This document shows, one piece after another, positions 1 through 7,406 of a stretch of 15,323 nucleotides of DNA (positions within the stretch are counted from its first letter, which is position 1; each line of letters opens with the position of its first letter). Below the pieces are notes generated by a model that saw only the letters and a list, made by a program, of their open reading frames with translations, was not told the origin of the DNA and made no database searches. This DNA is from Gammaproteobacteria bacterium (GTDB taxonomy: Bacteria; Pseudomonadota; Gammaproteobacteria; UBA6429; Thiohalophilaceae). A program made the translations under genes and the position numbers. The stretch lies in contig QILH01000325.1 of the NCBI GenBank assembly GCA_003233255.1, positions 1 through 15,323 of the forward strand. The letters run 5' to 3'.

Positions 1-377
1 ACCTCGGCTTCAACTTCGGGGGTTTGTAAAACACCGGGCCAGCGCATGACTTCAAGCGGGCTGACAGCGCGAGTCTGTTGAAAATAATTATCGATTTGCT
101 TGCTGGCGGCGGCCAGTTTCTGAATCAGCTTGTCATCCAGTTGAATATCGTCGGCACTCATTTGCTGGGGCTGGTAACGCACCGTGCAATCAATCTTGCC
201 GCGGCTTAATCCCTTTTGAATGCCGTCGCGTAATTTGGTTTCTATCACTCGGATCTCTTCCGGCAGCCGCAACGACACATCCAGATAGCGATGATTTACG
301 GAACGCAATTCGAGGGTCAACACCCCCCATGCCTCAGCACTTTCCTGACGCGCAAAGGCAGTCATACTTCTAATCAT
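1..377 (-). CDS. yicC: YicC family endoribonuclease, N-terminal part (runs off left edge)
   Basis: The minus strand is open from an ATG at 377-375 to the left edge, giving about 125 residues of a protein that is about 290 residues long in E. coli. The start MIRSMTAFAR, then LELRSVNHRYLD, LRLPEEIR, LSRGKIDCTVRY and VMRWPGVLQ, are the conserved blocks of the YicC/YloC N-terminal domain. Family members are cytoplasmic endoribonucleases linked to RNA turnover; that role is from family knowledge. A good ribosome binding site, AGGTGA, lies just upstream of the start on the minus strand. The gene is transcribed away from the protein kinase gene that begins at 536. In E. coli yicC lies next to rph; here a kinase and a phosphatase gene separate them. 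The C-terminal half lies outside the window, so completeness cannot be judged. Confidence 0.93.
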   Translation of the reverse strand, partial: MIRSMTAFARQESAEAWGVLTLELRSVNHRYLDVSLRLPEEIRVIETKLRDGIQKGLSRGKIDCTVRYQPQQMSADDIQLDDKLIQKLAAASKQIDNYFQQTRAVSPLEVMRWPGVLQTPEVEAE

Positions 378-453
378 TTTTCACCTTTTTTTCCGCTAAA
401 CGTTAATATTTGCAACAGAGTAGCCGACTTAAATAGGTGTCACAACACTCCCT

Positions 454-498
454 TTGGAGATTTTGTGTGATAAGCTTATTAGCATAAGTGAATACTTA
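454..498 (+). promoter_or_regulatory. Possible promoter and small palindromes upstream of the kinase gene
   Basis: The 158-bp gap between yicC and the kinase gene must hold both divergent promoters. TTGGAG (454-459) and TATTAG (477-482), 17 bp apart, are a fair sigma70-like pair for the rightward gene. Two small inverted repeats overlap or follow it: ATAAGCTTAT at 470-479 and TAAGT-N4-ACTTA at 485-498, which could be an operator. Neither box is a strong match to consensus, so this is only a candidate. No clear promoter for yicC was picked out. Confidence 0.25.
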
Positions 499-535
499 AT
501 TTAACCAACAGCGATACCCAAACCAGAATTTAAGC

Positions 536-1441
536 ATGGCCATTCCTGAAAACGCACTCCCACCCGGCACTCAACTTGATGAGTTTACCATCGAGCATGT
601 CCTCGGCGGCGGCGGTTTCAGTATTGTCTATCTCGCCACAGCGAATGGGGGTGGGGATGCTGTGGTCATTAAAGAATACATGCCCAGCAGTATGGCCATT
701 CGCAATGAAAATCTGTCCGTAATCCCGGCCTCTGAAGAACTTACCGACCGATTCGCCCATGGACGTCGGTTGTTTTTCCAGGAAGCCAGCACCCTGACCA
801 CCTTAAAACACCCCAATATCGTCAATGTGATCAATTTTTTCCGTGATAACGGTACTGTTTATATGGTTATGAGCTATGAGGAAGGCGCCAACCTACAGGC
901 TTATATAAGGAAACATAATGGCAATCTGAGCGAGGAATTTGTGTTCGCGGTGTTTTTACCGCTGTTAGATGGCCTGCAAACGATCCACAGCAAAGGTCTG
1001 CTCCATCTGGACATCAAACCCAGTAACATCCACCTGCGCCAGGGAGCCAACCCCTTATTATTAGACTTCGGTGCGGTACATGAAATGATGCAAACTCGGC
1101 AGTTTCAACCCAACCAGGTAATCACGCCGGGCTTTTCCCCCATCGAGCAGCTCGATCCAGGTGGTTATGTTGGACCGTGGACGGATATTTACGCCATCGG
1201 TGCCACCATGCGCGCCTGTATAGAAGGGGTATCTCCACCTAATTCACCTGCGAGACGCGAAAAAGATGAGCTGCGTCCGGCGGTAAGTGCGTTTAAGAAA
1301 AAGTATGCGGCGCATTTGCTTGAAGCTGTCGACTGGGCGATGGAAGTGGATCCATTGCTACGACCACAATCGGTCGAGAGCCTGGTCGATGCCTTGAACG
1401 GCAAAAAAATTCAATCTAAAAAATCGTTGTTCAGGTTTTAA
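536..1441 (+). CDS. Soluble Ser/Thr protein kinase (Hanks type)
   Basis: This 301-residue protein is almost only a kinase domain. Visible motifs: a glycine-rich loop around 23-31 (LGGGGFSIVY), the ATP-anchoring Lys46 in VIKEYMP, the helix-C Glu83, the catalytic loop HLDIKPSN at 157-164 with Asp159, Lys161 and Asn164, the DFG metal-binding motif at 177-179, an APE-like SPIEQ segment around 201-205, Asp217 and Arg276. The catalytic loop reads HLD rather than HRD, so it is a non-RD kinase; such variants are common among bacterial KEYMP-type kinases, and the other catalytic residues argue that it is active. No membrane segment or extracellular sensor domain is visible, so it should be cytosolic. 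Its stop is 2 bp before the PP2C phosphatase gene, its likely antagonist. A cognate phospho-reader may be the FHA membrane protein at 5175. The start is the first ATG that leaves a full N-lobe; its ribosome binding site is weak. Confidence 0.93.
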   Translation: MAIPENALPPGTQLDEFTIEHVLGGGGFSIVYLATANGGGDAVVIKEYMPSSMAIRNENLSVIPASEELTDRFAHGRRLFFQEASTLTTLKHPNIVNVINFFRDNGTVYMVMSYEEGANLQAYIRKHNGNLSEEFVFAVFLPLLDGLQTIHSKGLLHLDIKPSNIHLRQGANPLLLDFGAVHEMMQTRQFQPNQVITPGFSPIEQLDPGGYVGPWTDIYAIGATMRACIEGVSPPNSPARREKDELRPAVSAFKKKYAAHLLEAVDWAMEVDPLLRPQSVESLVDALNGKKIQSKKSLFRF

Positions 1442-1443
1442 TA

Positions 1444-2310
1444 ATGCAATACGTCATAGGCAAAAGCAGTCGACTCGGCAACCGGGCCATCAACCAGGAT
1501 CGAATCGCCGCCCTGGAACGGGACAACACGGTGATGTTGGTACTGGGCGATGGCCTGGGCGGTCGGGTTGGTGGCGAAATCGCAGCACAGGTGTTGATTG
1601 ATACGGTGGCCAGTGAATTTCAGGCCGCGACGTTACCCATTCAGGATCCGAAAAAATTCTTAACCAGTAGCTTACATCGTGCACACTTTGGTGTGATTGA
1701 CGAAGGTATGAAAAAAAATCCGCCGCTCAATCCGGGTACCACGGCCGTATTATGCCTGATCCAGGACGGTCAGGCCTGGTGGGCGCACGTCGGGGACAGT
1801 CGTTTATATCTGTTCCGCGGCAGTGTGCCCATTTACCGAACCAAGGATCATTCCTATGTCGAAAAGTTATATCAGAAGGGTGAGATCAGTTATGACAAGC
1901 GCGCCTCACATCCGTTGCGCAACTACATGACGCGCTGCATTGGTCTCAGCGAAGGAGTTCCCGAGGTCACCGTAAGTAACGCGGTGGCGTTGCACGCGGG
2001 CGATGTTCTGATGTTATGTTCGGACGGCCTGTGGGAACCGCTCGAAGAAATGGAAATCGGCTCGAAAATAATGGATGGGCGAATAGAAGATGCGCTGGAT
2101 CTGCTCGCTCAGCAAGCCGAAGAAAAAACCTATCCGAATAGTGATAATACCAGCGCGGTCGCCATCCAGATCATGTCATTACAACTAATTGGGCGCGCCA
2201 TTGTGGACGGTATTGATAAACAGGTTAACCAGGCTACCAAACTTGATCCGGTACAAAATGCGGTCGACGTAATCGAGCAAACCTTCAAGCTCTATAAAGA
2301 CGAGATGTAA
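1444..2310 (+). CDS. PP2C-family Ser/Thr protein phosphatase
   Basis: A 288-residue metal-dependent protein phosphatase (PPM/PP2C), predicted to remove phosphate from Ser/Thr residues phosphorylated by the kinase just upstream. Signature blocks in order: NQDR at 17-20, GDGLGG at 35-40 (metal-binding Asp36), GTTAV at 98-102, HVGDSRLYLFR at 115-125, CSDGLWE at 192-198 (metal-binding Asp194) and SDNTSAVAI at 233-241 (Asp234). All metal-ligand aspartates are present. The PP2C fold should end near residue 245. The last 40 or so residues form a helical-looking tail with no recognised motif. No signal peptide or membrane segment is seen. The gene is 2 bp behind the kinase gene and surely cotranscribed with it. 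After it the operon appears to break: a 255-bp gap with a large inverted repeat precedes rph. Confidence 0.94.
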   Translation: MQYVIGKSSRLGNRAINQDRIAALERDNTVMLVLGDGLGGRVGGEIAAQVLIDTVASEFQAATLPIQDPKKFLTSSLHRAHFGVIDEGMKKNPPLNPGTTAVLCLIQDGQAWWAHVGDSRLYLFRGSVPIYRTKDHSYVEKLYQKGEISYDKRASHPLRNYMTRCIGLSEGVPEVTVSNAVALHAGDVLMLCSDGLWEPLEEMEIGSKIMDGRIEDALDLLAQQAEEKTYPNSDNTSAVAIQIMSLQLIGRAIVDGIDKQVNQATKLDPVQNAVDVIEQTFKLYKDEM

Positions 2311-2438
2311 TCATTTTACCAACACTCACTATCCGTTTCGCAACCAATTAAAAAACCGCCGGATTTGTTTCTGTACCCAACTTATTATTTTTGCGACCGA
2401 TATGTTCTAGCTTCCTGGCTCAAGTCTCGTTATCCTAG

Positions 2439-2478
2439 TACAGCAATGTTGACCGTCTCGACGTAACATTGCGCTGTA
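2439..2478. repeat. Imperfect inverted repeat (possible hairpin) upstream of rph
   Basis: The arms TACAGCAATGTT (2439-2450) and AACATTGCGCTGTA (2465-2478) are complementary except for a two-base insertion in the right arm, with 14 bases between them. The right arm is followed by TTTATTA, a weak U tract. It could be the terminator of the kinase/phosphatase operon, or a leader structure or operator for rph. The rest of the 2311-2565 gap shows no gene. TTGCGC-like and TATG-like boxes occur around 2469-2498, but they are poor promoter matches. Confidence 0.45.
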
Positions 2479-2565
2479 TTTATTACGCTATGTTTATGAC
2501 ACCGTGTTCCACGGCTTCATGATCTGATTGGATAAAAATTCGTTCAAGATAGAGAAGGTTTAATT

Positions 2566-3297
2566 ATGTGTACCAGTATTACCCGTCCCAGTGGACGAGC
2601 CGCCGATGAAATTCGTCCGGTAAAGATCACCCGCAACTACACCAAACACGCTGAAGGTTCCGTGCTCATCGAGTTTGGTGATACCAAAGTTCTATGCAAT
2701 GCCACCGTCGAGACCAAAGTTCCAAGGTTCTTAAAAGGCAGTGGCCAGGGATGGGTCACGGCAGAATACGGAATGTTACCGCGTTCTACCGGCAGTCGCA
2801 TGGGGCGTGAAGCCGCCCGCGGCAAACAAGGAGGCCGCACCATGGAAATTCAGCGGCTCATTGGGCGTTCATTGCGCGCCGCGGTTGATCTGGAAAAATT
2901 AGGCGAGCATACGATTACCATTGATTGCGATGTAATACAGGCCGATGGTGGTACGCGCACGGCCTCCATCACGGGGGGGTTTGTGGCTCTGGCGGATGCG
3001 ATTCAACACTTGTTAAATGAGAAATTAATATCCGATAACCCCATTCAATCGCATATCGCTTCGATATCAGTGGGGATATATCAGGGGCTGGCCGTTTCGG
3101 ATCTGGACTATCCGGAAGATTCCAATTGCGAAACCGACATGAACATTGTGATGAATGAGCAAGGTGGTTTCATCGAGATTCAGGGCACCGCCGAAGGCTC
3201 GGCCTTTACCGACACTGAATTACAGGCGATGTTAAAACTGGGGCATGATTCCATTCGTGATTTAATCGCTATACAAAAAACCGCTCTGCAGACATAG
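2566..3297 (+). CDS. rph: Ribonuclease PH
   Basis: A 243-residue phosphorolytic 3'-to-5' exoribonuclease that trims tRNA precursors and other RNA 3' ends, using phosphate as cosubstrate and releasing nucleoside diphosphates. The whole length matches the family: RPSGR at 7-11, VKITRNYTKHAEGSVLIEFG at 19-38, then RSTGSRMGREAARGKQGGRT at 73-92, which holds the conserved Arg/Gly-rich active-site segment. IDCDVIQADGGTRTASITGG (119-138) contains the phosphate-binding GTR, and TDMNIVMNEQGGFIEIQGTA (190-209) completes the set. Compared with the usual MRPSGR start there are five extra N-terminal residues. The chosen ATG has AGAAGG at 2553-2558, 7 bases upstream, which supports it. The gene is followed 10 bp later by rdgB, with which it should be cotranscribed. 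Confidence 0.97.
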   Translation: MCTSITRPSGRAADEIRPVKITRNYTKHAEGSVLIEFGDTKVLCNATVETKVPRFLKGSGQGWVTAEYGMLPRSTGSRMGREAARGKQGGRTMEIQRLIGRSLRAAVDLEKLGEHTITIDCDVIQADGGTRTASITGGFVALADAIQHLLNEKLISDNPIQSHIASISVGIYQGLAVSDLDYPEDSNCETDMNIVMNEQGGFIEIQGTAEGSAFTDTELQAMLKLGHDSIRDLIAIQKTALQT

Positions 3298-3307
3298 AAC
3301 TCGACCC

Positions 3308-3904
3308 ATGATTAAAAAAATAGTTCTGGCCAGTAACAATCCCGGCAAAGTTCGCGAGATTGGTCAACTGCTTGCCGACCTGGACATCGAGGTAGTACCG
3401 CAATCCGAGTTTGGTATTCCTGAAATTGAAGAAACCGGTCTGACGTTTGTTGAAAATGCGATTCTAAAAGCACGTAATGCGGCCGAGCTTAGTAATTTAC
3501 CGGCCCTCGCGGATGACTCAGGAATCGAAGTGGATGCCCTGATGGGCGCACCCGGAATCTACTCGGCTCGATTTGCCGGGGTTGGAGCAAGCGATGCCCA
3601 GAACCTGGAGAAACTTCTTGGCGATCTACAAACATCAGAATCAAAAACGCGCACTGCTCGCTTCCAATGCCTGATGGTATTAATGACCCACGCCACCGAT
3701 CCAACCCCATTAATTTGCCAGGGTACATGGGAAGGTGAAATAATTGACAGCCCAAAAGGTGATAATGGTTTTGGTTATGATCCGATATTTTATATTGCGG
3801 ATGAACAATGCACCTCCGCACAATTACCCGCTGAAAAGAAGAATGTCTTAAGCCACCGAGGTAAGGCATTAAATTGCTTACTCGAAAAATTATCGAATCT
3901 ATAA
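3308..3904 (+). CDS. rdgB: dITP/XTP pyrophosphatase (RdgB/HAM1)
   Basis: A 198-residue house-cleaning nucleotide pyrophosphatase that hydrolyses dITP, ITP and XTP to monophosphates and pyrophosphate, keeping deaminated purines out of DNA and RNA. Near full-length match to E. coli RdgB: ASNNPGKVREI at 8-18 (triphosphate-binding loop), EETGLTFVENAILKAR at 41-56, ALADDSGIEVDAL at 66-78 with the catalytic Asp70, GAPGIYSARFAG at 80-91, KGDNGFGYDPIF at 150-161 and SHRGKAL at 182-188. All active-site blocks are intact. The ribosome binding site is weak, consistent with reinitiation after rph. In E. coli rdgB is followed directly by hemW; here a protease gene and an FHA gene lie between them. Confidence 0.97.
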   Translation: MIKKIVLASNNPGKVREIGQLLADLDIEVVPQSEFGIPEIEETGLTFVENAILKARNAAELSNLPALADDSGIEVDALMGAPGIYSARFAGVGASDAQNLEKLLGDLQTSESKTRTARFQCLMVLMTHATDPTPLICQGTWEGEIIDSPKGDNGFGYDPIFYIADEQCTSAQLPAEKKNVLSHRGKALNCLLEKLSNL

Positions 3905-3909
3905 CCATT

Positions 3910-5190
3910 ATGCTGCTAACAAAAACTCAAACCTGTAATAAGCTATTAGTGATATCGCTATTGGCGATGGCTTTATTGTTTTTAACCAGTCCATTCAGTC
4001 ATGCCACCACAGAAGAAGTATTCGAACAGTATCAGGACAGCCTGCTGCAGATCCGCATTATCGACAAATCAACAAATTCCAAATCGACCATTGGCAGCGG
4101 TTTTTTCATCGACCAGTACGGCACCATTGCCACGAATTATCATGTCATCTCCAAGCATGTGTTTAAACCTGAACAGTATCGCATTGAATATGTAACACAG
4201 GATGGCGTACTACACGAAGCGGACTTAATGCACATTGATGTTATTCACGACCTGGCCTTGCTAAATGGTGATGCAATCGATACTCCCTTCCTCAAGATAA
4301 GCAATAAAACACTGAATAAAGGCATGCGTATTTATACTTTAGGAAACCCGCTGGACTTGGGTATGACCATCGTCGAAGGAACGTATAACGGTCTTACCAG
4401 GGACACTATGAACGAACGCATATTATTATCTGGTGCACTTAACTCCGGTATGAGTGGAGGGCCTTCGGTGATTGAGGATGGTACGGTTATCGGCGTAAAC
4501 GTCGCCACCGCGGGGAATGGTATTGGTTTTCTGGTGCCACAAAAATTTCTTGTTACTTTGGCAAAAGAAGCTAAAAATAAAACGCCCCAAAATTTCATGG
4601 CCGTAATCCGGCAACAACTTTTATCAAACCAGGCGCGCTATCTTGATAAATTATCCGCTACACCTTTTCCGACCAAGACATTGGGTAATTATACCGTGCC
4701 ATCAAAAATTGCCAGCTATATCAATTGCTGGGGCGACTCGAAACAGGATGATGTACCGTATCGAAAATCAAACAGTTATTGCGCAACCAAGAATGATATC
4801 TATTTAACCAGTTATTTAAGCACTGGCACCATTCGCTACAATCACCAGTACTTTGAAGATATCAAAATGGGCAAGTTTCGCTTCGCACATTTAATTGAAA
4901 CCTATTTTTCCAACCCCAGCTCATCACTTTCCAGCGGCAAGGAGAATTTTACCGAATATAAATGCAAATCAGATTACCTTGCCCAACAGGAGATGTTATT
5001 AAAAACAGCTTTTTGCCTGAAAGAATATAAAAAGTTTCCCGGACTCTATGACATGGTTTTTATTCTCGCTACCTTGAATGAAAACGACAAAGCCATTATT
5101 AGCACGCTGGCATTAGCCGGAGTCAGTTATGAAAATGCAGTAAAATTTGGTAAACACTACTTAGGGAGCTTTGCATGGAAGCGCCCATAA
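3910..5190 (+). CDS. Exported trypsin-like serine protease with an unrecognised Cys-containing C-terminal region
   Basis: 426 residues from the ATG at 3910, 5 bp after rdgB. The frame also has an upstream TTG at 3874 inside rdgB, but the 3910 start gives a clean signal peptide: positive residues, a hydrophobic core LLVISLLAMALLFL, then SPFSHA with likely cleavage after residue 32. The protease domain spans roughly 40-215 with the chymotrypsin/HtrA-type triad: His78 in TNYHVIS, Asp114 in HDLALL and Ser183 in NSGMSGGPS. It should act in the periplasm. No PDZ domain is seen. Residues about 215-426 match nothing I know and hold four cysteines (273, 291, 352, 369), which could form disulfides. The stop overlaps the FHA gene start by 16 bp, so the two are translationally coupled and probably work together. 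Substrates are unknown. Confidence 0.85.
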   Translation: MLLTKTQTCNKLLVISLLAMALLFLTSPFSHATTEEVFEQYQDSLLQIRIIDKSTNSKSTIGSGFFIDQYGTIATNYHVISKHVFKPEQYRIEYVTQDGVLHEADLMHIDVIHDLALLNGDAIDTPFLKISNKTLNKGMRIYTLGNPLDLGMTIVEGTYNGLTRDTMNERILLSGALNSGMSGGPSVIEDGTVIGVNVATAGNGIGFLVPQKFLVTLAKEAKNKTPQNFMAVIRQQLLSNQARYLDKLSATPFPTKTLGNYTVPSKIASYINCWGDSKQDDVPYRKSNSYCATKNDIYLTSYLSTGTIRYNHQYFEDIKMGKFRFAHLIETYFSNPSSSLSSGKENFTEYKCKSDYLAQQEMLLKTAFCLKEYKKFPGLYDMVFILATLNENDKAIISTLALAGVSYENAVKFGKHYLGSFAWKRP

Positions 5191-6167
5191 TCATCGAAGT
5201 GCTGGATCGCTTCGGTAAAGTCAAGGAGCGCCATAAGGTTACACAGTTTCCAGTCAGAATTGGGCGCTCGTACAAAAATGACATTATTATCGATGACAAC
5301 TATGTCTCAGCAGAACATGTCGAACTCATGGTTGATGGCGATGGCCATATCATGGCAACGGATCTGCATAGTGATAACGGTATGTTCACCGTCCATCCCG
5401 TTATTCGTCACGACATACTCACCGTAAAGGATGATCAACGAATTCGTATAGGCCACACCGATCTACGTTTTCGTTCAGAAAATTTTTCAGTCAGCGAAAC
5501 CTTTTTTGATCATGGACGCCCCAGCCAATGGCATCTGATAATGACCAATGGCCTGATTCTGCCACTGATCTGGTTGTTAACCGCAGGCATCCTGATGGCC
5601 AACCAGTATTTTATGACCACTCGCGAAGTACATTTTAATACCCTGCTTGCTTCGGTATTACCCGTTTTAATCGTGATCGTAGTCTGGACTTTTATCTGGG
5701 CCGTCATCAGTAAAATTATCACCCACAAATTCTATTTTGCCTATCACGGAATTCACGTCGGCCTGCTTTTATCCGGTTTTTACTTTATTGAGCTTAGCTT
5801 TGAATACCTCGAATTTATTTTTCCGGTTAATGGCTTGCAGGCCGTGTTAACGGTATTCTCTGACCTGGCCTTTACGGGATTATTGTTTTACGGTCACCTG
5901 CGGCAAAGTACACATTTTCGCAAACGTAAAACCAAGGTGATCTCGACCGTAATCGCCAGCCTGATTGTCGGTGTCGCTTATTTGATTTCATTTGTTAATC
6001 AACCACAATATTCGGGACAACCCGATTATTCCGGCTTAATCAAACCGCCGGCGTTTGTCATGATGGAGCCTTCATCCAGTGAAGAATTTTTTGCTAACAC
6101 AAAAGAGCTGGCGGATTTTGATATTGATAACAGTAACGAAGAAACTAAAAATGAAGAATCCAAATAA
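5175..6167 (+). CDS. FHA-domain multi-pass membrane protein
   Basis: A 330-residue protein with an N-terminal forkhead-associated domain at about 5-100. The FHA signature residues are present: Gly30-Arg31 in VRIGRS, Ser45 and His48 in VSAEHVEL, and Ser66-Asp67-Asn68-Gly69 in HSDNGMF. FHA domains bind phosphothreonine peptides, so this is the likely reader of the kinase encoded at 536; that link is inference. About five hydrophobic segments follow (near 126-143, 157-178, 192-208, 220-240 and 255-274), then an acidic Glu/Asn/Lys-rich tail. With the FHA domain in the cytoplasm, it could carry a phosphorylation signal to the membrane and perhaps to the exported protease. The ATG is preceded by AGGGAG at 5163-5168 and lies inside the protease reading frame, a 16-bp overlap. 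The membrane region matches no family I can name. Confidence 0.88.
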   Translation: MEAPIIIEVLDRFGKVKERHKVTQFPVRIGRSYKNDIIIDDNYVSAEHVELMVDGDGHIMATDLHSDNGMFTVHPVIRHDILTVKDDQRIRIGHTDLRFRSENFSVSETFFDHGRPSQWHLIMTNGLILPLIWLLTAGILMANQYFMTTREVHFNTLLASVLPVLIVIVVWTFIWAVISKIITHKFYFAYHGIHVGLLLSGFYFIELSFEYLEFIFPVNGLQAVLTVFSDLAFTGLLFYGHLRQSTHFRKRKTKVISTVIASLIVGVAYLISFVNQPQYSGQPDYSGLIKPPAFVMMEPSSSEEFFANTKELADFDIDNSNEETKNEESK

Positions 6168-6169
6168 AA

Positions 6170-6194
6170 TTACCTCTCCCAAGGGGAGAGGTAA
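6170..6194. terminator. Perfect 11-bp hairpin between the FHA gene and hemW
   Basis: TTACCTCTCCC (6170-6180) and GGGAGAGGTAA (6184-6194) are perfectly complementary around an AAG loop. No U tract follows on the plus strand; on the minus strand the hairpin is followed by a T-rich run (ATTTTATTTGG). The CTCTCCC/GGGAGAG core recurs as an intergenic hairpin in many proteobacterial genomes, so it may be a dispersed element or an RNA stabiliser as well as a terminator. It marks the boundary between the protease/FHA pair and the hemW operon. Confidence 0.6.
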
Positions 6195-6215
6195 CTAACT
6201 GAGCAACGAGTTTAT

Positions 6216-7406
6216 ATGCAACACTTTACTGCGTTGCCACCCTTATCGCTTTATATACACATTCCCTGGTGTGTACGAAAATGTCCGTATTGTGATTTTA
6301 ATTCACATGAATTCACGGGGTCTGAGGACGCATTCCCCGAAAAACACTACGTCGAAGCACTGTTAGCCGACCTGGATCAACAATTAACGGATGTATGGGG
6401 TCGCAGTATCCAGACCATTTTTATAGGTGGCGGCACGCCCAGTTTATTTTCGGCAGAGGCCATTAACCAGCTATTATCTGGCCTCAGGGCACGTCTTAAT
6501 TTCCCGCCCAGCATCGAAGTTACCCTGGAAGCAAATCCCGGCACCGTTGAACAGGCACGCTTTAATGAGTTTTTTGCGGTGGGGATAAATCGCATCTCCA
6601 TTGGCGTACAAAGTTTTAATAACAAACATCTACAACAACTCGGTCGAATTCACTCCGCAAAAGAAGCGATTAAAGCCATTGAGATTGCTCATAAATCTGG
6701 CTTTAAACGGATAAATATTGATCTAATGTATGGCCTGCCTGGGCAAAGTATTGGTGAGGCATTGGGGGATCTGCAATGCGCTTTTGCCCTGAACCCGGAT
6801 CATATCTCTCACTACCAGCTTACCATCGAACCCAATACTCTGTTTCATCATCAGCCCCCAATGCTACCGGATGAGGATCACCTTGCCGATATCGAAGCTG
6901 CCAGCCGTGAACAACTGGCTGCTCATGATTACCTTCGCTATGAGATCTCCGCCTTTGCCAAAACAGGGCAGGCATGCCGACATAATCTAAATTACTGGCA
7001 GTTCGGAGACTACCTCGGCATTGGCGCGGGAGCGCACGGCAAGATCACCCGTAGCGATGCGCAGCGCATTCATCGTAACTGGCAAGTTAAAAATCCGCGT
7101 GACTATCTTGCCGCCACGACTCAAGCGCAACTTCTGGGGGGGAGCAAGCTATTAAGCGACCGGGAAACCACATTTGAATTCCTGCTCAACGCCTTTCGAC
7201 TGGTGAATGGCTTTGATACCGAGCTGTTCCAACTGCATTGTGGTTTGCCCATTTCAACCGTTGAAAATGGCTTACGACTGGCTGAACAAAAAGGCCTCAT
7301 AGACTGGGGGCTAAAAGAAATCCAGCCGACGAAATTAGGTCTACAATATTTAAATGACCTGACCGAACTATTTTTACCGGCTGAGGGTAGCGAACCTGAA
7401 TGCTAA
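6216..7406 (+). CDS. hemW: HemW-type radical SAM heme chaperone
   Basis: A 396-residue radical SAM protein. The 4Fe-4S cluster motif is Cys19-x3-Cys23-x2-Cys26 in HIPWCVRKCPYCDFNSH. The residue after Asp27 is Phe rather than a fourth Cys, which separates HemW from the true oxygen-independent coproporphyrinogen oxidase HemN (CxxxCxxCxC). Other blocks: FIGGGTPSLF at 69-78, LEANPGT at 104-110, RISIGVQSFN at 126-135 and LGRIHS at 142-147 in the radical SAM barrel, with a HemN_C-like winged region after about 300. HemW is described as a heme-binding chaperone that delivers heme to respiratory proteins; that is family knowledge. Its end overlaps the next gene by 7 bp, and it leads a compact run of small genes. 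The ribosome binding site is weak. Confidence 0.95.
   Translation: MQHFTALPPLSLYIHIPWCVRKCPYCDFNSHEFTGSEDAFPEKHYVEALLADLDQQLTDVWGRSIQTIFIGGGTPSLFSAEAINQLLSGLRARLNFPPSIEVTLEANPGTVEQARFNEFFAVGINRISIGVQSFNNKHLQQLGRIHSAKEAIKAIEIAHKSGFKRINIDLMYGLPGQSIGEALGDLQCAFALNPDHISHYQLTIEPNTLFHHQPPMLPDEDHLADIEAASREQLAAHDYLRYEISAFAKTGQACRHNLNYWQFGDYLGIGAGAHGKITRSDAQRIHRNWQVKNPRDYLAATTQAQLLGGSKLLSDRETTFEFLLNAFRLVNGFDTELFQLHCGLPISTVENGLRLAEQKGLIDWGLKEIQPTKLGLQYLNDLTELFLPAEGSEPEC

Noticed and set aside
439..470. Crp operator in the yicC/kinase gap (TCACA at 440-444 and TGTGA at 466-470)
   Set aside because: The half-sites are in the wrong order and spacing for a TGTGA-N6-TCACA site.
3489..3908. Minus-strand open frame of 139 codons opposite rdgB
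   Set aside because: It lies wholly opposite a clear rdgB gene with all family motifs and encodes no recognisable protein, so it is a shadow frame.
3874..3909. Upstream TTG start for the protease gene inside rdgB
   Set aside because: It would add 12 residues ahead of a normal signal peptide; the ATG at 3910 gives a standard signal sequence.
6216..7406. Calling this gene hemN (oxygen-independent coproporphyrinogen oxidase)
   Set aside because: The cluster motif lacks the fourth Cys of HemN and reads CxxxCxxCDF, the HemW pattern.
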